This document shows, one piece after another, positions 17,860 to 26,775 of a DNA stretch of 64,000 nucleotides. This DNA comes from G963678255 sp963678255 (lineage in GTDB: Bacteria > Cloacimonadota > Cloacimonadia > Cloacimonadales > WRIO01): positions 620,001 through 684,000 of the forward strand of contig CAXXTW010000002.1 of NCBI GenBank assembly GCA_963678255.2, in the 5' to 3' direction. A program made the translations under genes and the position numbers. Positions within the stretch are counted from its first letter, which is position 1. Every line of letters starts with the position of its first letter. The notes below the pieces were generated by a model that was given only the letters and a program-made list of their open reading frames with translations, made no database searches and was not told the DNA's origin.

Positions 17860-18627
17860 ATGTCAGAAAAAATATCAGTAGTTATGATCACCAAAAATGA
17901 AGAGAAAAACATTGAAAAATGTATTCAATCTTTATTGTGGGCAGATGAGATTATTGTATTAGATACAGGATCGACTGATCAAACCATTCAGTTATTAGAA
18001 AAGTACCCAGTTAAAATCACAATACAAAAGGAATGGAAAGGATTTGGTTTAGCCAAACAAGAAGCTGTAAATTTAGCTAATCATGATTGGATTTTATCCA
18101 TTGATGCTGATGAAATCATTACAGAAAAGCTTCAAGGGATTATCAGAGAAAAAGCTGGTCAAAACCCCTTGATAAAGGGATTTCGGATAAAAAGAAATTC
18201 ATTTTATTGTGGTCAAGAGATCAAGCATTTTGGATGGGACAAGGATTATACCTTAAGATTGTTTCATAAATCATATGGTCATTACAATGAGAAAATTGTT
18301 CATGAATATGTGGTATTGTCAACAGAAGCAGGGCGAATTAACGAGCCAATTCTTCATTACACTTATCCTGAAATATCAATACATATCCAAAAGATGATCA
18401 GTTATGCAAAACTTGGAGCAGAGCAAGATTTTGCAAAAGGAAGAAAGACCAATATCTTTTCTGCCATATTTGCTACTTTTCATTATTTTGTTAAAATGTA
18501 TGTATTAAAAAGGGGCTTTTTAGATGGACGGATCGGTTTAATCCTTGTATTAAACTCATGTTTTGGAGTATTTTTGAAATACATTTATATTTGGGAATTA
18601 TGTCGAAATCAATCCAAAAAAAAATAA
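17860..18627 (+). CDS. Family 2 glycosyltransferase (WaaE/KdtX-like)
   Basis: A 255-residue GT-A glycosyltransferase: ISVVMITKNEEKNIEKCIQS at the N-terminus, LDTGSTDQT around residue 38, and the metal-binding IDADE at about 81-85. A C-terminal amphipathic or hydrophobic region (FHYFVKMYVLKRGFLDG) is typical of the lipopolysaccharide core beta-1,4-glucosyltransferase group (WaaE/KdtX). It would add a hexose to the lipid A-core on the cytoplasmic face. The 3' end overlaps the next gene by 28 bp. Confidence 0.8.
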   Translation: MSEKISVVMITKNEEKNIEKCIQSLLWADEIIVLDTGSTDQTIQLLEKYPVKITIQKEWKGFGLAKQEAVNLANHDWILSIDADEIITEKLQGIIREKAGQNPLIKGFRIKRNSFYCGQEIKHFGWDKDYTLRLFHKSYGHYNEKIVHEYVVLSTEAGRINEPILHYTYPEISIHIQKMISYAKLGAEQDFAKGRKTNIFSAIFATFHYFVKMYVLKRGFLDGRIGLILVLNSCFGVFLKYIYIWELCRNQSKKK

Positions 18628-19649
18628 ATAAAATTTTAATCGTACAAACTGCGTTTGTGGGTGATGTCGTTTTAATCACATCTCTTATTCGAGAAACGAA
18701 GAATTTATTTCCTTCCAGTGTATTGGATGTCATGGTTATCCCTCAAACTGCCCCATTATTAGAAAATAATCCACATATAAGGAAGGTTTTAATCTTTTCA
18801 AAACAAAGTCATTTAAACTTTTTTCAGATAGTGAAATGTATAAAATCAGAGAAATATGATTTAGCTATTACCCCTCATAGTTCAACACGAACAGCTTTAA
18901 TCTTATATTTTTCAGAAATCCCCAATCGAATAGGTTATAATCGTTGGTTTTCAAGACATTTTTTAACACTTAAAGTTCCTCATTTAAAAAACACGCATAA
19001 AATTAATAAATTACTTCATTTATTATCTCCCTTTACCCCAAACAAATTATCTATGGAAACAGAATTATTTCCTTCATTACAAGATAAAGAACAAGCAGAG
19101 AAAATACTTCAAGTTTTTACAGAAGAGCAATCAAAAATTCTTATAGCTCCAGGTTCAGTATGGACAACAAAGTGTTGGAAAGCAGAATATTATGCTGAAT
19201 TGTTAGAACAATTATTAAAATATGATTATCAGGTAATTTTAAGCGGAAGTAAAAAAGAAAAAGAATTATGCGAAAGCATTGTCAAAAGGATTTCTAACAT
19301 CTATAACAAAAACTTAATAAACATATGTGGACAAACGACTTTGTTAGAAACAGCTGAGATCATTTCAAGATGCCAATTGGTCATATGCAATGATAGTGGA
19401 ACATTACATATAGCTAATGCTATGAAAACGCGTGTCTATGCGTTTTTTGGCCCCACAGTACAATCTATTGGTTATTATCCCTATAGAGAAAATGACTTTG
19501 TTTTTGAGATTGATCTTCCCTGTCGTCCTTGTGGAAGTCATGGCAGTCAGCAATGCCCTTTAAAACATCATCGTTGTATGACCGACATCAAGCCATCAAT
19601 TGTTTTGGAGAAAGTTTTAGAAACAATTCCCATAAAACGAGAAGTTTAA
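18600..19649 (+). CDS. Family 9 glycosyltransferase (heptosyltransferase-like)
   Basis: A 349-residue GT-B transferase: KILIVQTAFVGDVVLITSLI at the N-terminus, APGSVWTTKCWKAEYYAEL mid-protein, and the nucleotide-sugar motif CNDSGTLHIANAM (about 263-275), then a Cys-rich stretch (CRPCGSHGSQQCPLKHHRCM) seen in heptosyltransferase II (WaaF) relatives. ATG 18600 lies in the end of the GT2 gene; the open frame extends 14 codons further upstream, but those are GT2 coding sequence. It is predicted to transfer ADP-heptose (or a related sugar) to the LPS inner core. Confidence 0.85.
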   Translation: MSKSIQKKINKILIVQTAFVGDVVLITSLIRETKNLFPSSVLDVMVIPQTAPLLENNPHIRKVLIFSKQSHLNFFQIVKCIKSEKYDLAITPHSSTRTALILYFSEIPNRIGYNRWFSRHFLTLKVPHLKNTHKINKLLHLLSPFTPNKLSMETELFPSLQDKEQAEKILQVFTEEQSKILIAPGSVWTTKCWKAEYYAELLEQLLKYDYQVILSGSKKEKELCESIVKRISNIYNKNLINICGQTTLLETAEIISRCQLVICNDSGTLHIANAMKTRVYAFFGPTVQSIGYYPYRENDFVFEIDLPCRPCGSHGSQQCPLKHHRCMTDIKPSIVLEKVLETIPIKREV

Positions 19650-19650
19650 A

Positions 19651-20025
19651 ATGGTATTATCTTATTATTTATACAAATTACCCTATCAGTTATTATGGAC
19701 AGTCTCAGACATTATTCGTAAAAATAAAGAAATCATTTTTTATTCAGAAGAGTATCTTGATGTTATCATTTTTCAACAAATACAGAAGTATTTAAAGGAT
19801 TTACCTGTTTATACAAAAAACAGGGAAATTCAGAATTTATTAAAGCTGTATCATATAGAATCCAAGAGAATCCCTTCCTTTCCAAAAGCTGTATTTATGT
19901 GTCGTCATGCTTGTCATAAATTTCCAGATAAGAGAATACTTAAATTTGGATTTAGGCATGGAGCGTATCATTTTAAAAAACTAACCAATTCAAAGAATTA
20001 TAATGCATTTACCAAATTTTTGTAA
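19651..20025 (+). CDS. N-terminal part of a CDP-glycerol transferase-like protein (frame-disrupted)
   Basis: A 124-codon frame starting 1 bp after the GT9 stop. The sequence MCRHACHKFP and FGFRHGAYHFKKL matches the CDP-glycerol glycerophosphotransferase / Kdo-transferase-like fold. It ends at TAA 20023 only because of a frame shift: adding one T to the T5 run at 20017-20021 gives NAFTKFFVTSQNEVDLA and joins the next frame. The full protein would be about 349 residues. Confidence 0.65.
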   Translation: MVLSYYLYKLPYQLLWTVSDIIRKNKEIIFYSEEYLDVIIFQQIQKYLKDLPVYTKNREIQNLLKLYHIESKRIPSFPKAVFMCRHACHKFPDKRILKFGFRHGAYHFKKLTNSKNYNAFTKFL

Positions 20026-20699
20026 CCAGTCAAAATGAAGTAGATCTTGCACAAAAAGCAGGCATTCATTCAACGGTAGCCATTGGATATCCAAAGCTTG
20101 ACCCGGCATTTAATGGAGAGATAAGCTCTCTCGATTTAATGAATCTTCATCAGGCACTTAATTTTAATGAGAACAAAAAAACTATTACTTTTACAGCAAC
20201 ATGGGATGCGTCTGGTATGTCAGCCATAGACAGCTGGATATATCGATTGAATGAATTATCTGAGCAATACAATGTTTTGGTAACTGTTCATCCCTGGACA
20301 TCTGAAAAGTATAAAGAACTTTTGAGGAATAATCGATCCATTCATTATTTAAACAATCCAGATACTTTAAAATATTTAATGTTATCAGACTGTGTGATTG
20401 GAGACACAAGCTCCATCTTAGCAGAAGCTTGTGCTTTGAATAAATCTATTGTAACAATTAAATCTAAAACAGCAAAAAGATCACTTAAGGAGATTGACCA
20501 ATTAATAAAAGACATTTCTTTTCAGATCGATCCTCAGGAAGATTTAATGAAGACAATTGGTTATGCAGTGAACCATTCTAGTGAAAAGCAAAATCAAAGA
20601 GACAAGGCAAATATTTTAATGTTTGACAAACTAGACGGGCAAGCAGGTCAAAGAGCAGTAAAAGTAATATCTGATTATTTACCTGAACTGATTAGATGA
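20022..20699 (+). CDS. C-terminal part of the CDP-glycerol transferase-like protein (frame-disrupted)
   Basis: This frame opens with VTSQNEVDLAQKAG and IGYPKLD, well upstream of its first Met at 20139, confirming that it is a continuation of the previous frame. GT-B C-domain features are FTATWDASGMSA, LVTVHPWTSEKY and the donor-side SDCVIGDTSSILAEACAL. CDP-glycerol transferases build glycerol-phosphate polymers; related proteins in Gram-negatives decorate LPS or capsule. The 3' end overlaps the TatD start by 4 bp (ATGA). Confidence 0.7.
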   Translation, partial: VTSQNEVDLAQKAGIHSTVAIGYPKLDPAFNGEISSLDLMNLHQALNFNENKKTITFTATWDASGMSAIDSWIYRLNELSEQYNVLVTVHPWTSEKYKELLRNNRSIHYLNNPDTLKYLMLSDCVIGDTSSILAEACALNKSIVTIKSKTAKRSLKEIDQLIKDISFQIDPQEDLMKTIGYAVNHSSEKQNQRDKANILMFDKLDGQAGQRAVKVISDYLPELIR

Positions 20700-21445
20700 G
20701 CCCTGACAAAACAAGCGCACTAATTGATGCACATTGTCATTTTGCTTTTCAGAACAAGACTTTTCCAATAGATTTTCCAAACTTATTACCTCAACATTTT
20801 TTAGTTTCAGCGTTGACAGAGAATGATCTTGAATTCTATATAAATAATAAAAATTCATCATTAATCCTTTCAGCAGGAATTCATCCCAGTTTTATAGATG
20901 AAAATCATATTTCTTTTGATAAACTAGTAACTCTTTGCGATACTAAAACAATTCAGGCAATAGGAGAGATTGGATTGGATAAGAGATCTAATCAAAAAGA
21001 AGAACAAATTTATATCTTTAAAAAGCAATTAGAAATAGCCCGTGCTTTTAAACTACCTGTAATATTACATTGTGTTCATTCAAATCAGGAATTGTATGCT
21101 CAGATGAAAGAATTCTCTGAATTGCGATATATCTGGCATGGTTTTACTGGGACAGAAGAAGTAATCAAATCCTTTTCAAAATTTAATATTTTATTTTCAG
21201 TCAATCAGAGAATATTTAAAACAAAAGACAGAATAAACAGTTTAAATCACTTAGTAAAAGAAGGAATTATTTTATTTGAGTCCGATATGATTTTTATAGA
21301 AACAGAAGGAGATTCCAGCTTGTATAATCAATATTTTATTGATTTAGTGGAGCAAATGAGTGAATTAATAAAAACAGATCAAGAAGAAATCATAATGATA
21401 CAAAAAAGGAATTTAAGAATTATTTCGATATTTAGCATTTTTTAA
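20696..21445 (+). CDS. TatD-family metal-dependent hydrolase
   Basis: A TIM-barrel hydrolase: DAHCHF (metal HxH) at about 11-16, SAGIHPSF, GEIGLDKR (metal Glu), ILHCVHS and WHGFTG. The usual late aspartate pocket is FESDMIFIETEG. TatD proteins are 3'-5' exonucleases or D-aminoacyl-tRNA deacylase-like hydrolases. The last 15 residues (RNLRIISIFSIF) are atypical: adding one A to the A6 run at 21402-21407 gives QKKEFKNYFDI and a stop at 21433, which is the normal family ending. So the tail is probably shifted. It is the last gene of the glycan operon, an unrelated function joined by ATGA overlap. Confidence 0.8.
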   Translation: MSPDKTSALIDAHCHFAFQNKTFPIDFPNLLPQHFLVSALTENDLEFYINNKNSSLILSAGIHPSFIDENHISFDKLVTLCDTKTIQAIGEIGLDKRSNQKEEQIYIFKKQLEIARAFKLPVILHCVHSNQELYAQMKEFSELRYIWHGFTGTEEVIKSFSKFNILFSVNQRIFKTKDRINSLNHLVKEGIILFESDMIFIETEGDSSLYNQYFIDLVEQMSELIKTDQEEIIMIQKRNLRIISIFSIF

Positions 21446-21509
21446 ATTGACAAAGCCTCAAAAATAGTATTAATTTTAAAGAATGAAAATCAGACCTAAG
21501 GAGTAAATT

Positions 21510-21761
21510 ATGATACCAAGAATCATGGCAATAACAGTTAAAAAGAGAAATGAAGAAGCAATCGCCGTTCAACAGATTTTAACAGAGTATGGATGTTCTA
21601 TACAAACCAGATTAGGTTTGCATGAGACATATGAAGGTTGTTCTAGTATGGGCATAATCTTGCTTCAATTACGTTGTGAAAACGAAGTATGTGCAGAGAT
21701 GACCAAGAAGCTGGAAGCTATTGATGGCGTGGCTGTTAGTCAGATGGAACTAAAGATGTAA
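21510..21761 (+). CDS. TM1266-type iron-only hydrogenase system putative regulator
   Basis: An 83-residue ferredoxin-like ACT/NikR-C-type small protein (RIMAITVKKRNEEAIAVQQIL, QTRLGLHE, SSMGIILLQLRCENE). The family (TM1266) is annotated as a putative regulator of [FeFe] hydrogenase systems because of its co-occurrence with HydEFG maturases. An AAGGAGTAA Shine-Dalgarno precedes ATG 21510. A TTGACA box lies upstream at 21450 with a poor -10. hydA is in the same window at 39.2 kb; no HydE/F/G gene is visible. Confidence 0.75.
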   Translation: MIPRIMAITVKKRNEEAIAVQQILTEYGCSIQTRLGLHETYEGCSSMGIILLQLRCENEVCAEMTKKLEAIDGVAVSQMELKM

Positions 21762-21779
21762 ATTATTTTGTAAGAATAT

Positions 21780-21806
21780 AACCCAGTTGTTTAACTGGGT
21801 TTGTTT
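21780..21806 (+). terminator. Rho-independent terminator after TM1266-like gene
   Basis: Nine-bp perfect stem AACCCAGTT / AACTGGGTT with a 4-nt loop, followed by TGTTTTT. Confidence 0.9.
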
Positions 21807-21883
21807 TTATTGAAACATAATTAGGTATCCAAAATCAAATATAATAATAATTATATAAAAAAATAATATATTAATAAAGACTC

Positions 21884-21912
21884 TTGACATCCCTAAATTT
21901 AAGGTTTATACT
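21884..21912 (+). promoter_or_regulatory. Sigma70-type promoter of small lipoprotein gene
   Basis: TTGACA (21884-21889), 17-nt spacer, TATACT (21907-21912), then AAGGAG and ATG 21937. This is the clearest vegetative promoter in the window. It shows that this organism uses the standard -35/-10 rather than the Bacteroidota -33/-7 consensus. Confidence 0.8.
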
Positions 21913-21936
21913 TTAATATTTAAAAGGAGTCATTAT

Positions 21937-22236
21937 ATGAAAAACATGAAATGGATTTTTCTCATATGCGTTATTCTATCATTAACCGCTTGTTTACCAA
22001 ACGATGGGACCCATAACACTAATCACTTAGCAGGTTTTTTTTGGGGAATTTGGCATGGATGGATTGCACCAGTTTCTTTAATTATCAGCATTTTCAAACC
22101 TCAAATTAGTATTTATGAATCTAATAATATTGGTTTGTGGTATAATTTTGGTTTTTATATCGCAATCATAGGTGGGTTTGGGAGTTTACAGTTAACAAGA
22201 AATAAGTATAAAACAAGCAATTGTTCGGATAAGTAA
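21937..22236 (+). CDS. Small conserved lipoprotein/membrane protein
   Basis: A 99-residue protein with a lipoprotein signal (FLICVILSLTAC, Cys19) and two further hydrophobic segments. The motif GFFWGIWHGWIAPVSLIISIF followed by YNFGFYIAII is shared by many short uncharacterised bacterial membrane proteins. Function is unknown. It is transcribed alone from a strong promoter (21884-21912). The C-terminus is basic and hydrophilic. Confidence 0.7.
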   Translation: MKNMKWIFLICVILSLTACLPNDGTHNTNHLAGFFWGIWHGWIAPVSLIISIFKPQISIYESNNIGLWYNFGFYIAIIGGFGSLQLTRNKYKTSNCSDK

Positions 22237-22436
22237 AAGAGAATAGAATTATAACAAGCTTTAGAAAAGAGTAATTGCTTCTCAGTATTAAAATATCTAT
22301 AGTTTTCTTTGAATGAGCATTTGATAATTCGATAAACATAAGAAAAGTAAATTGATTTCATTATTTGACTTTACGATAAAATAGTGCAAATCGAATCAAA
22401 TCCAATTGAGCAATGATTCATAATAATAGTACAAAG

Positions 22437-23591
22437 TCAACTATGGTCAAATGGAATGGTAAACCAAAAGGTGCTACCTTTTCCAGTTTCACTTTCTATG
22501 TCAATTTTACCTCCAAATGCCTCTACAGCTAACTTACAGAAAGTTAGTCCCAGTCCAGAGGAAATACTTTTAAATTGTTGTTGAGTTTCAACCTGCCCGA
22601 ACTTTTCAAATATTCTCTTATGGTATTCAGACGGAATACCTATGCCATTGTCACTGATACTAAGCTTCAATTCTGATTGATATTTCTCTATAACAATACT
22701 AATTTTACCATTTTCAGGAGAGAATTTTAGAGCATTTCCTAAAAGATTGGTAATAATTCTAGTAACAATACTGGAGTCACAATTAACAATAAGGGGGTTT
22801 GGTTGTTTTTGAAAACTGAGTGAAACATGGTTTGTAAGTAATCCAAGAGTATCAACAGCAGATTGGATAAGATCATCAATATCAATATCGACAAATTCCA
22901 AAGGCATCTGACCTTGTTCAAGGCGACTAACATCCAATAAAGAGTTAACCATATTTAAGAGAGTGGCGCCGCTTTTCTGAGCTGTATAGACAAGTTTGAG
23001 ATCATCTTCATTTAGATTATTATGGGAGTTCAATTCCATGAGTTCTAAACTAAGAGTTATAGCCATCAAAGGAGATCGCATATCATGGATAATCATATGG
23101 GTTAGATTATCTTGTAATTCTTCAAGCCTTTTAAGTCTATTAAAATTTTCCTGAATTTGGTTATTTTTTTCTTCTAGTTCAATTTGAAGCTGGCGAAGTC
23201 TTAAATGAGTTTTAATTCTAGCTTCCACTTCATCGAAATGAAAAGGTTTTGTTACATAGTCAACTCCTCCAACGGCAAAGGCTTTGACCTTGTCAGATGA
23301 ATCATCTAACGCACTGATAAAAAGTACAGGTATATTTTTTAAATCAGGATTTGATTTAAGATATTCGCAAACCTCGTAACCATTCATTCCTGGCATATTG
23401 ATATCAAGTAAAATTAAATCAGGTTTTTTGTTATGTACAGCTTGAATGGCTAGTTTGCCATCAGGGACAGGTCTTACCTTGAAGCCTCTGCCTGTGAGCA
23501 TATCATTAAGTAGATTGAGATTAGCAGGGGTGTCATCCACCACCATAATTTCAGGCAGAGATTTCGGATATTCAAAAGGAAATTCATTCAT
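22437..23591 (-). CDS. Response-regulator / histidine kinase (REC-HisKA-HATPase)
   Basis: From ATG 23591 (MNEFPFEY), 384 residues; the open frame runs 12 codons further upstream into the previous gene. An N-terminal receiver domain has the acidic pair VVDD (19-20), phospho-acceptor D63 (LLDINMPG) and the KPF lysine near 115. A coiled coil (about 130-165) leads to HisKA with H169 (IIHDMRSPL), then HATPase motifs NLLGNALKFSPENG, SDNGIGIP and SGLGLTFCKLAVEAFGG. It lacks a transmembrane segment, so it is a cytoplasmic kinase probably controlled by phosphotransfer. It lies 10 bp after the large hybrid kinase, in the same operon, and probably forms a phosphorelay with it. Confidence 0.85.
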   Translation of the reverse strand: MNEFPFEYPKSLPEIMVVDDTPANLNLLNDMLTGRGFKVRPVPDGKLAIQAVHNKKPDLILLDINMPGMNGYEVCEYLKSNPDLKNIPVLFISALDDSSDKVKAFAVGGVDYVTKPFHFDEVEARIKTHLRLRQLQIELEEKNNQIQENFNRLKRLEELQDNLTHMIIHDMRSPLMAITLSLELMELNSHNNLNEDDLKLVYTAQKSGATLLNMVNSLLDVSRLEQGQMPLEFVDIDIDDLIQSAVDTLGLLTNHVSLSFQKQPNPLIVNCDSSIVTRIITNLLGNALKFSPENGKISIVIEKYQSELKLSISDNGIGIPSEYHKRIFEKFGQVETQQQFKSISSGLGLTFCKLAVEAFGGKIDIESETGKGSTFWFTIPFDHS

Positions 23592-23601
23592 ATTATCACC
23601 A

Positions 23602-26600
23602 TTATTTTTGGGAAGATAAAACTTCAATTATTATTTGATACTTAAAATTAACAGCAAGATTTCTAAGTGTATTGGCAAGGTTAACGTCAGAATTTTCTAT
23701 TTCTTTTATTATCTCCAACATTTTTTCTAGATCAGCAGAAAGAGTAGCATCATGAAGTTGACTAGTTAATTGAGAAGGGATTTTAGCAATTTTTCCACTT
23801 AACAAATCATTGTTAGCTATATGGTCATTGTGAGAAAGCCATATATCAGAGGAATATACGTATTCCAAACCTAAAAGTGTTTTAATTTTATCAAAGAGCA
23901 CTTCTTCACGGAAGGGTTTTCCCAAGAAATCATCAGCCCCTTTCTCTAATGCTTTCTGATGTTCTACATCTAAAACGCTAGCAGAAATACTGATAATTTT
24001 TACTTTTTCACCACCTTTACAGGAACGAATGATCTTAATAGCTTCGTACCCATTCATCACAGGCATTCTGGTATCCATTAATATGAGGTGAGGATTCCAT
24101 TTTTTAAATTTTCTAACCGCTTGTTCACCATTGGCAACTTCACAAATTTCAAACCCGACTCTCCCAAGCATTTGTGCCAGGAGATACCGATTGTTATCTT
24201 TATCATTAATAATCAAAACTCGATAAGTCAACTGTCTGTTTTCTAGTCTTTCAACAACACGACTCTCAGTTTTATTAGATGCTTTTACAAAGGTACCTTT
24301 CTCAATATTTATTTTAAAGCTGAAAGTACTACCAAAATCCACCTGGCTTTTAACGACAATATCCCCCCCCATCAATCGGACAAATGCTCTACTGATGGTT
24401 AATCCCAGCCCAGTTCCCATTTGAATCTTTTTACCACTTTCAGTTTGTTCAAAGGGTTGGAATAATTTATCAATTTCTTCTTCAGAGATACCACAACCAG
24501 TGTCTTCAACCTCAACCAGCAGATTTAATTCATCTCCTGGGAGAGTAATAATGCCTACTCTGACAGAAATACCACCTTCATCAGTAAACTTAACAGCATT
24601 ACCAATCAAGTTGATAAAAACTTGAAGAAGTTTAGTTTCATCGCAAACAATACAGTTAGGAAATTTTCCAACTTGTTCTACAATCAAACTGATATTTTTT
24701 TCATCAGTTCGAATACGAAACATAGCTTCAATTTCATCAAGCATACTGTTTAAATCAAAGGTAACAGGAACTAAGGACAATCTTCCAGCTTCAATCTTTG
24801 AAATTTCCAGAATATCATTGATTAAAGCTAACAGTCGTTCTCCGCTGTTAGTGATATTTAATAAGTTCTTTTTTTGAATAAGAGAAAGCCCAGTATCATG
24901 TAACATCAATTGTGAAAACCCCAGAATTGCATTCATAGGTGTACGAATTTCATGAGACATATTGGCAAGAAATGCACTTTTAGCCAAGTTTGCAATTTCA
25001 GCCACAGACTTTGCTTTTTCTAACTCAATATTCTTTTCCAATAGCACTTGATCTATACGTTTACGTTCAGTCACATCACGAGCTGCTAAGAAAACACCCT
25101 GCAAACGTCTGTCTCTATCGTAAAAAGTGGTAGCATTACAAGAGACTATTGTTTCTTTACCTTCTCTTGTGTGGGCAGTCAGTTCATAATTCAGAAGTTT
25201 TTTATTTCTCAAAACAATCTTTATTCCATCTTCAGCCCGTTCTCTATCAGTAAAATAGTTTTTGAAAGGCGCTCCAATTAACTCATCACGAGTGCAACTA
25301 GTAAGAGCTTCCATTTGTTTATTAATATCTGTAATAATACCAAACGGATTTGTAGTCATTATGGCATCAATGTTAGATTCAATCAAGGAGCGGGTGTAGA
25401 ACTGTTGATCTCTGAGACGCTGATCAAGCACTTTTTGTTCAGCTTCAATTTCTTTTCGTGCAGTATTATCTGTTCCAATGAGCAAATAACCAATAATTTC
25501 ATTTTGAGCATCACGGAGCGCTGTGACTGAAACAACTGCGGGGAAGCGGCTCCCATCTTTACGGATGTAAGTTAGCTCATAGATATCTTCAATTCCACGA
25601 GAAGCTTTGAAAACTAAAGCTTCAAAACCTGGAGTAATCAGAATAGAGAGTTCTGAGCTAAGTGTTTTAGCTCTTGCTATAAGTTCTTGAGGATCAGAAA
25701 TATCAGCAGGGGTTATTTTATTCATGACATCAATGGCATTGTAACCCAACATCCGTTCAGCACCAACATTGAAGATCTGGATAACCCCTTTGGCATCAGT
25801 AGCAATGCTAGAAAAGTTAGCGCTGTAAAAGATAGCTCTCTGAAGAGCTCCCTCTTTTAACAAAGCTTCTTCTGCCTCTTTTCGAGCAGTATTATCTGTC
25901 CCAATGAGTAAAAAGCCAATAATAGAATTTTGGGCATCCCGAAGAGCAGTAACTGAGACAACAGCGGGGAAACGGCTCCCATCTTTACGGATATAAGTTA
26001 GCTCATAGATATCTTCAATTCCACGAGAAGCTTTGAAAACCAAGGCATCAAAACCAGGATTAATGGGCGTTGAGAGTTCGGAACTAAGAGTTTTAGCTCT
26101 TGCTATAAGTTCTTGAGGATCAGAAATATCAGCAGGGGTGATTTTATTCATAACATCAATGGCATTGTAACCCAACATCCGTTCAGCACCTACATTGAAG
26201 ATCTGAATAACACCTTTTGCATCAGTGGCAATGCTGGAGAAATTGGCACTATTAAAGATTGCTCTTTGAAGAGCACCTTGTTTTAATAAGGACTCTTCTG
26301 CCTCTTTTCTGGCAGTATTATCTGTCCCTATGAGTAAAAATCCAATTATTGTATTTTGAGCATCACGTAGAGCAGTAACTGAGACAACGGCGGGGAAACT
26401 GCTCCCATCTTTACGAATATAAGTTAGTTCATAGATATCTTCGATCCCACGTGAAGCTTTGAAAACTAAGGCTTCAAAGCCTGGAGTAATAGGCGTTGAG
26501 AGTTCCGAACTAAGGGTTTTAGCTCTTGCAATGAGTTCTTGAGGATCAGAAATATCGGCAGGAGTGATTTTGTTTATGACATCTACAGCATTATAGCCCA

Positions 26601-26775
26601 ACATCCTTTCAGCACCTACATTAAAGATCTGGATAACACCGTTGGCATCAGTGGCAATGCTGGAGAAATTGGCACTATTGAAGATTGCTCTCTGAAGTGC
26701 ACCAGCCTTGAGAAGAGATTCGGATTTTGATTGTTTTTTCACACCTTCCGACATTTTTTTATATTGGACATTCAT
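23602..26775 (-). CDS. Hybrid sensor histidine kinase with four PAS domains
   Basis: 1057 residues with no transmembrane segment. Three nearly identical PAS/PAC units of 142 residues start at about 21, 163 and 305 (each LLK-GALQRAIF...IGTDNTARKE), followed by a divergent PAS (about 455-575). HisKA has H608 (MSHEIRTPMN); HATPase motifs are NAVKF (722-726), EDTGCGI and MGTGLGL. A receiver domain (about 852-970) has D901 (LILMDTRMP) and KPF. A C-terminal 80-residue helical region could be a degenerate Hpt but lacks a clear phospho-His motif. It is cytosolic and probably senses a redox, gas or small-molecule signal through PAS cofactors; no ligand can be assigned. It is cotranscribed with the downstream REC-HK gene. 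Confidence 0.9.
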   Translation of the reverse strand: MNVQYKKMSEGVKKQSKSESLLKAGALQRAIFNSANFSSIATDANGVIQIFNVGAERMLGYNAVDVINKITPADISDPQELIARAKTLSSELSTPITPGFEALVFKASRGIEDIYELTYIRKDGSSFPAVVSVTALRDAQNTIIGFLLIGTDNTARKEAEESLLKQGALQRAIFNSANFSSIATDAKGVIQIFNVGAERMLGYNAIDVMNKITPADISDPQELIARAKTLSSELSTPINPGFDALVFKASRGIEDIYELTYIRKDGSRFPAVVSVTALRDAQNSIIGFLLIGTDNTARKEAEEALLKEGALQRAIFYSANFSSIATDAKGVIQIFNVGAERMLGYNAIDVMNKITPADISDPQELIARAKTLSSELSILITPGFEALVFKASRGIEDIYELTYIRKDGSRFPAVVSVTALRDAQNEIIGYLLIGTDNTARKEIEAEQKVLDQRLRDQQFYTRSLIESNIDAIMTTNPFGIITDINKQMEALTSCTRDELIGAPFKNYFTDRERAEDGIKIVLRNKKLLNYELTAHTREGKETIVSCNATTFYDRDRRLQGVFLAARDVTERKRIDQVLLEKNIELEKAKSVAEIANLAKSAFLANMSHEIRTPMNAILGFSQLMLHDTGLSLIQKKNLLNITNSGERLLALINDILEISKIEAGRLSLVPVTFDLNSMLDEIEAMFRIRTDEKNISLIVEQVGKFPNCIVCDETKLLQVFINLIGNAVKFTDEGGISVRVGIITLPGDELNLLVEVEDTGCGISEEEIDKLFQPFEQTESGKKIQMGTGLGLTISRAFVRLMGGDIVVKSQVDFGSTFSFKINIEKGTFVKASNKTESRVVERLENRQLTYRVLIINDKDNNRYLLAQMLGRVGFEICEVANGEQAVRKFKKWNPHLILMDTRMPVMNGYEAIKIIRSCKGGEKVKIISISASVLDVEHQKALEKGADDFLGKPFREEVLFDKIKTLLGLEYVYSSDIWLSHNDHIANNDLLSGKIAKIPSQLTSQLHDATLSADLEKMLEIIKEIENSDVNLANTLRNLAVNFKYQIIIEVLSSQK
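25438..26715 (-). repeat. Three tandem 426-bp coding repeats (PAS units)
   Basis: Units at 26290-26715, 25864-26289 and 25438-25863. The protein identity between units is very high (only scattered changes such as NAVDVI/NAIDVM and STPITPGFEA/STPINPGFDA), and the DNA is also nearly identical in long stretches, so the triplication is recent or kept similar by gene conversion. Confidence 0.9.
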
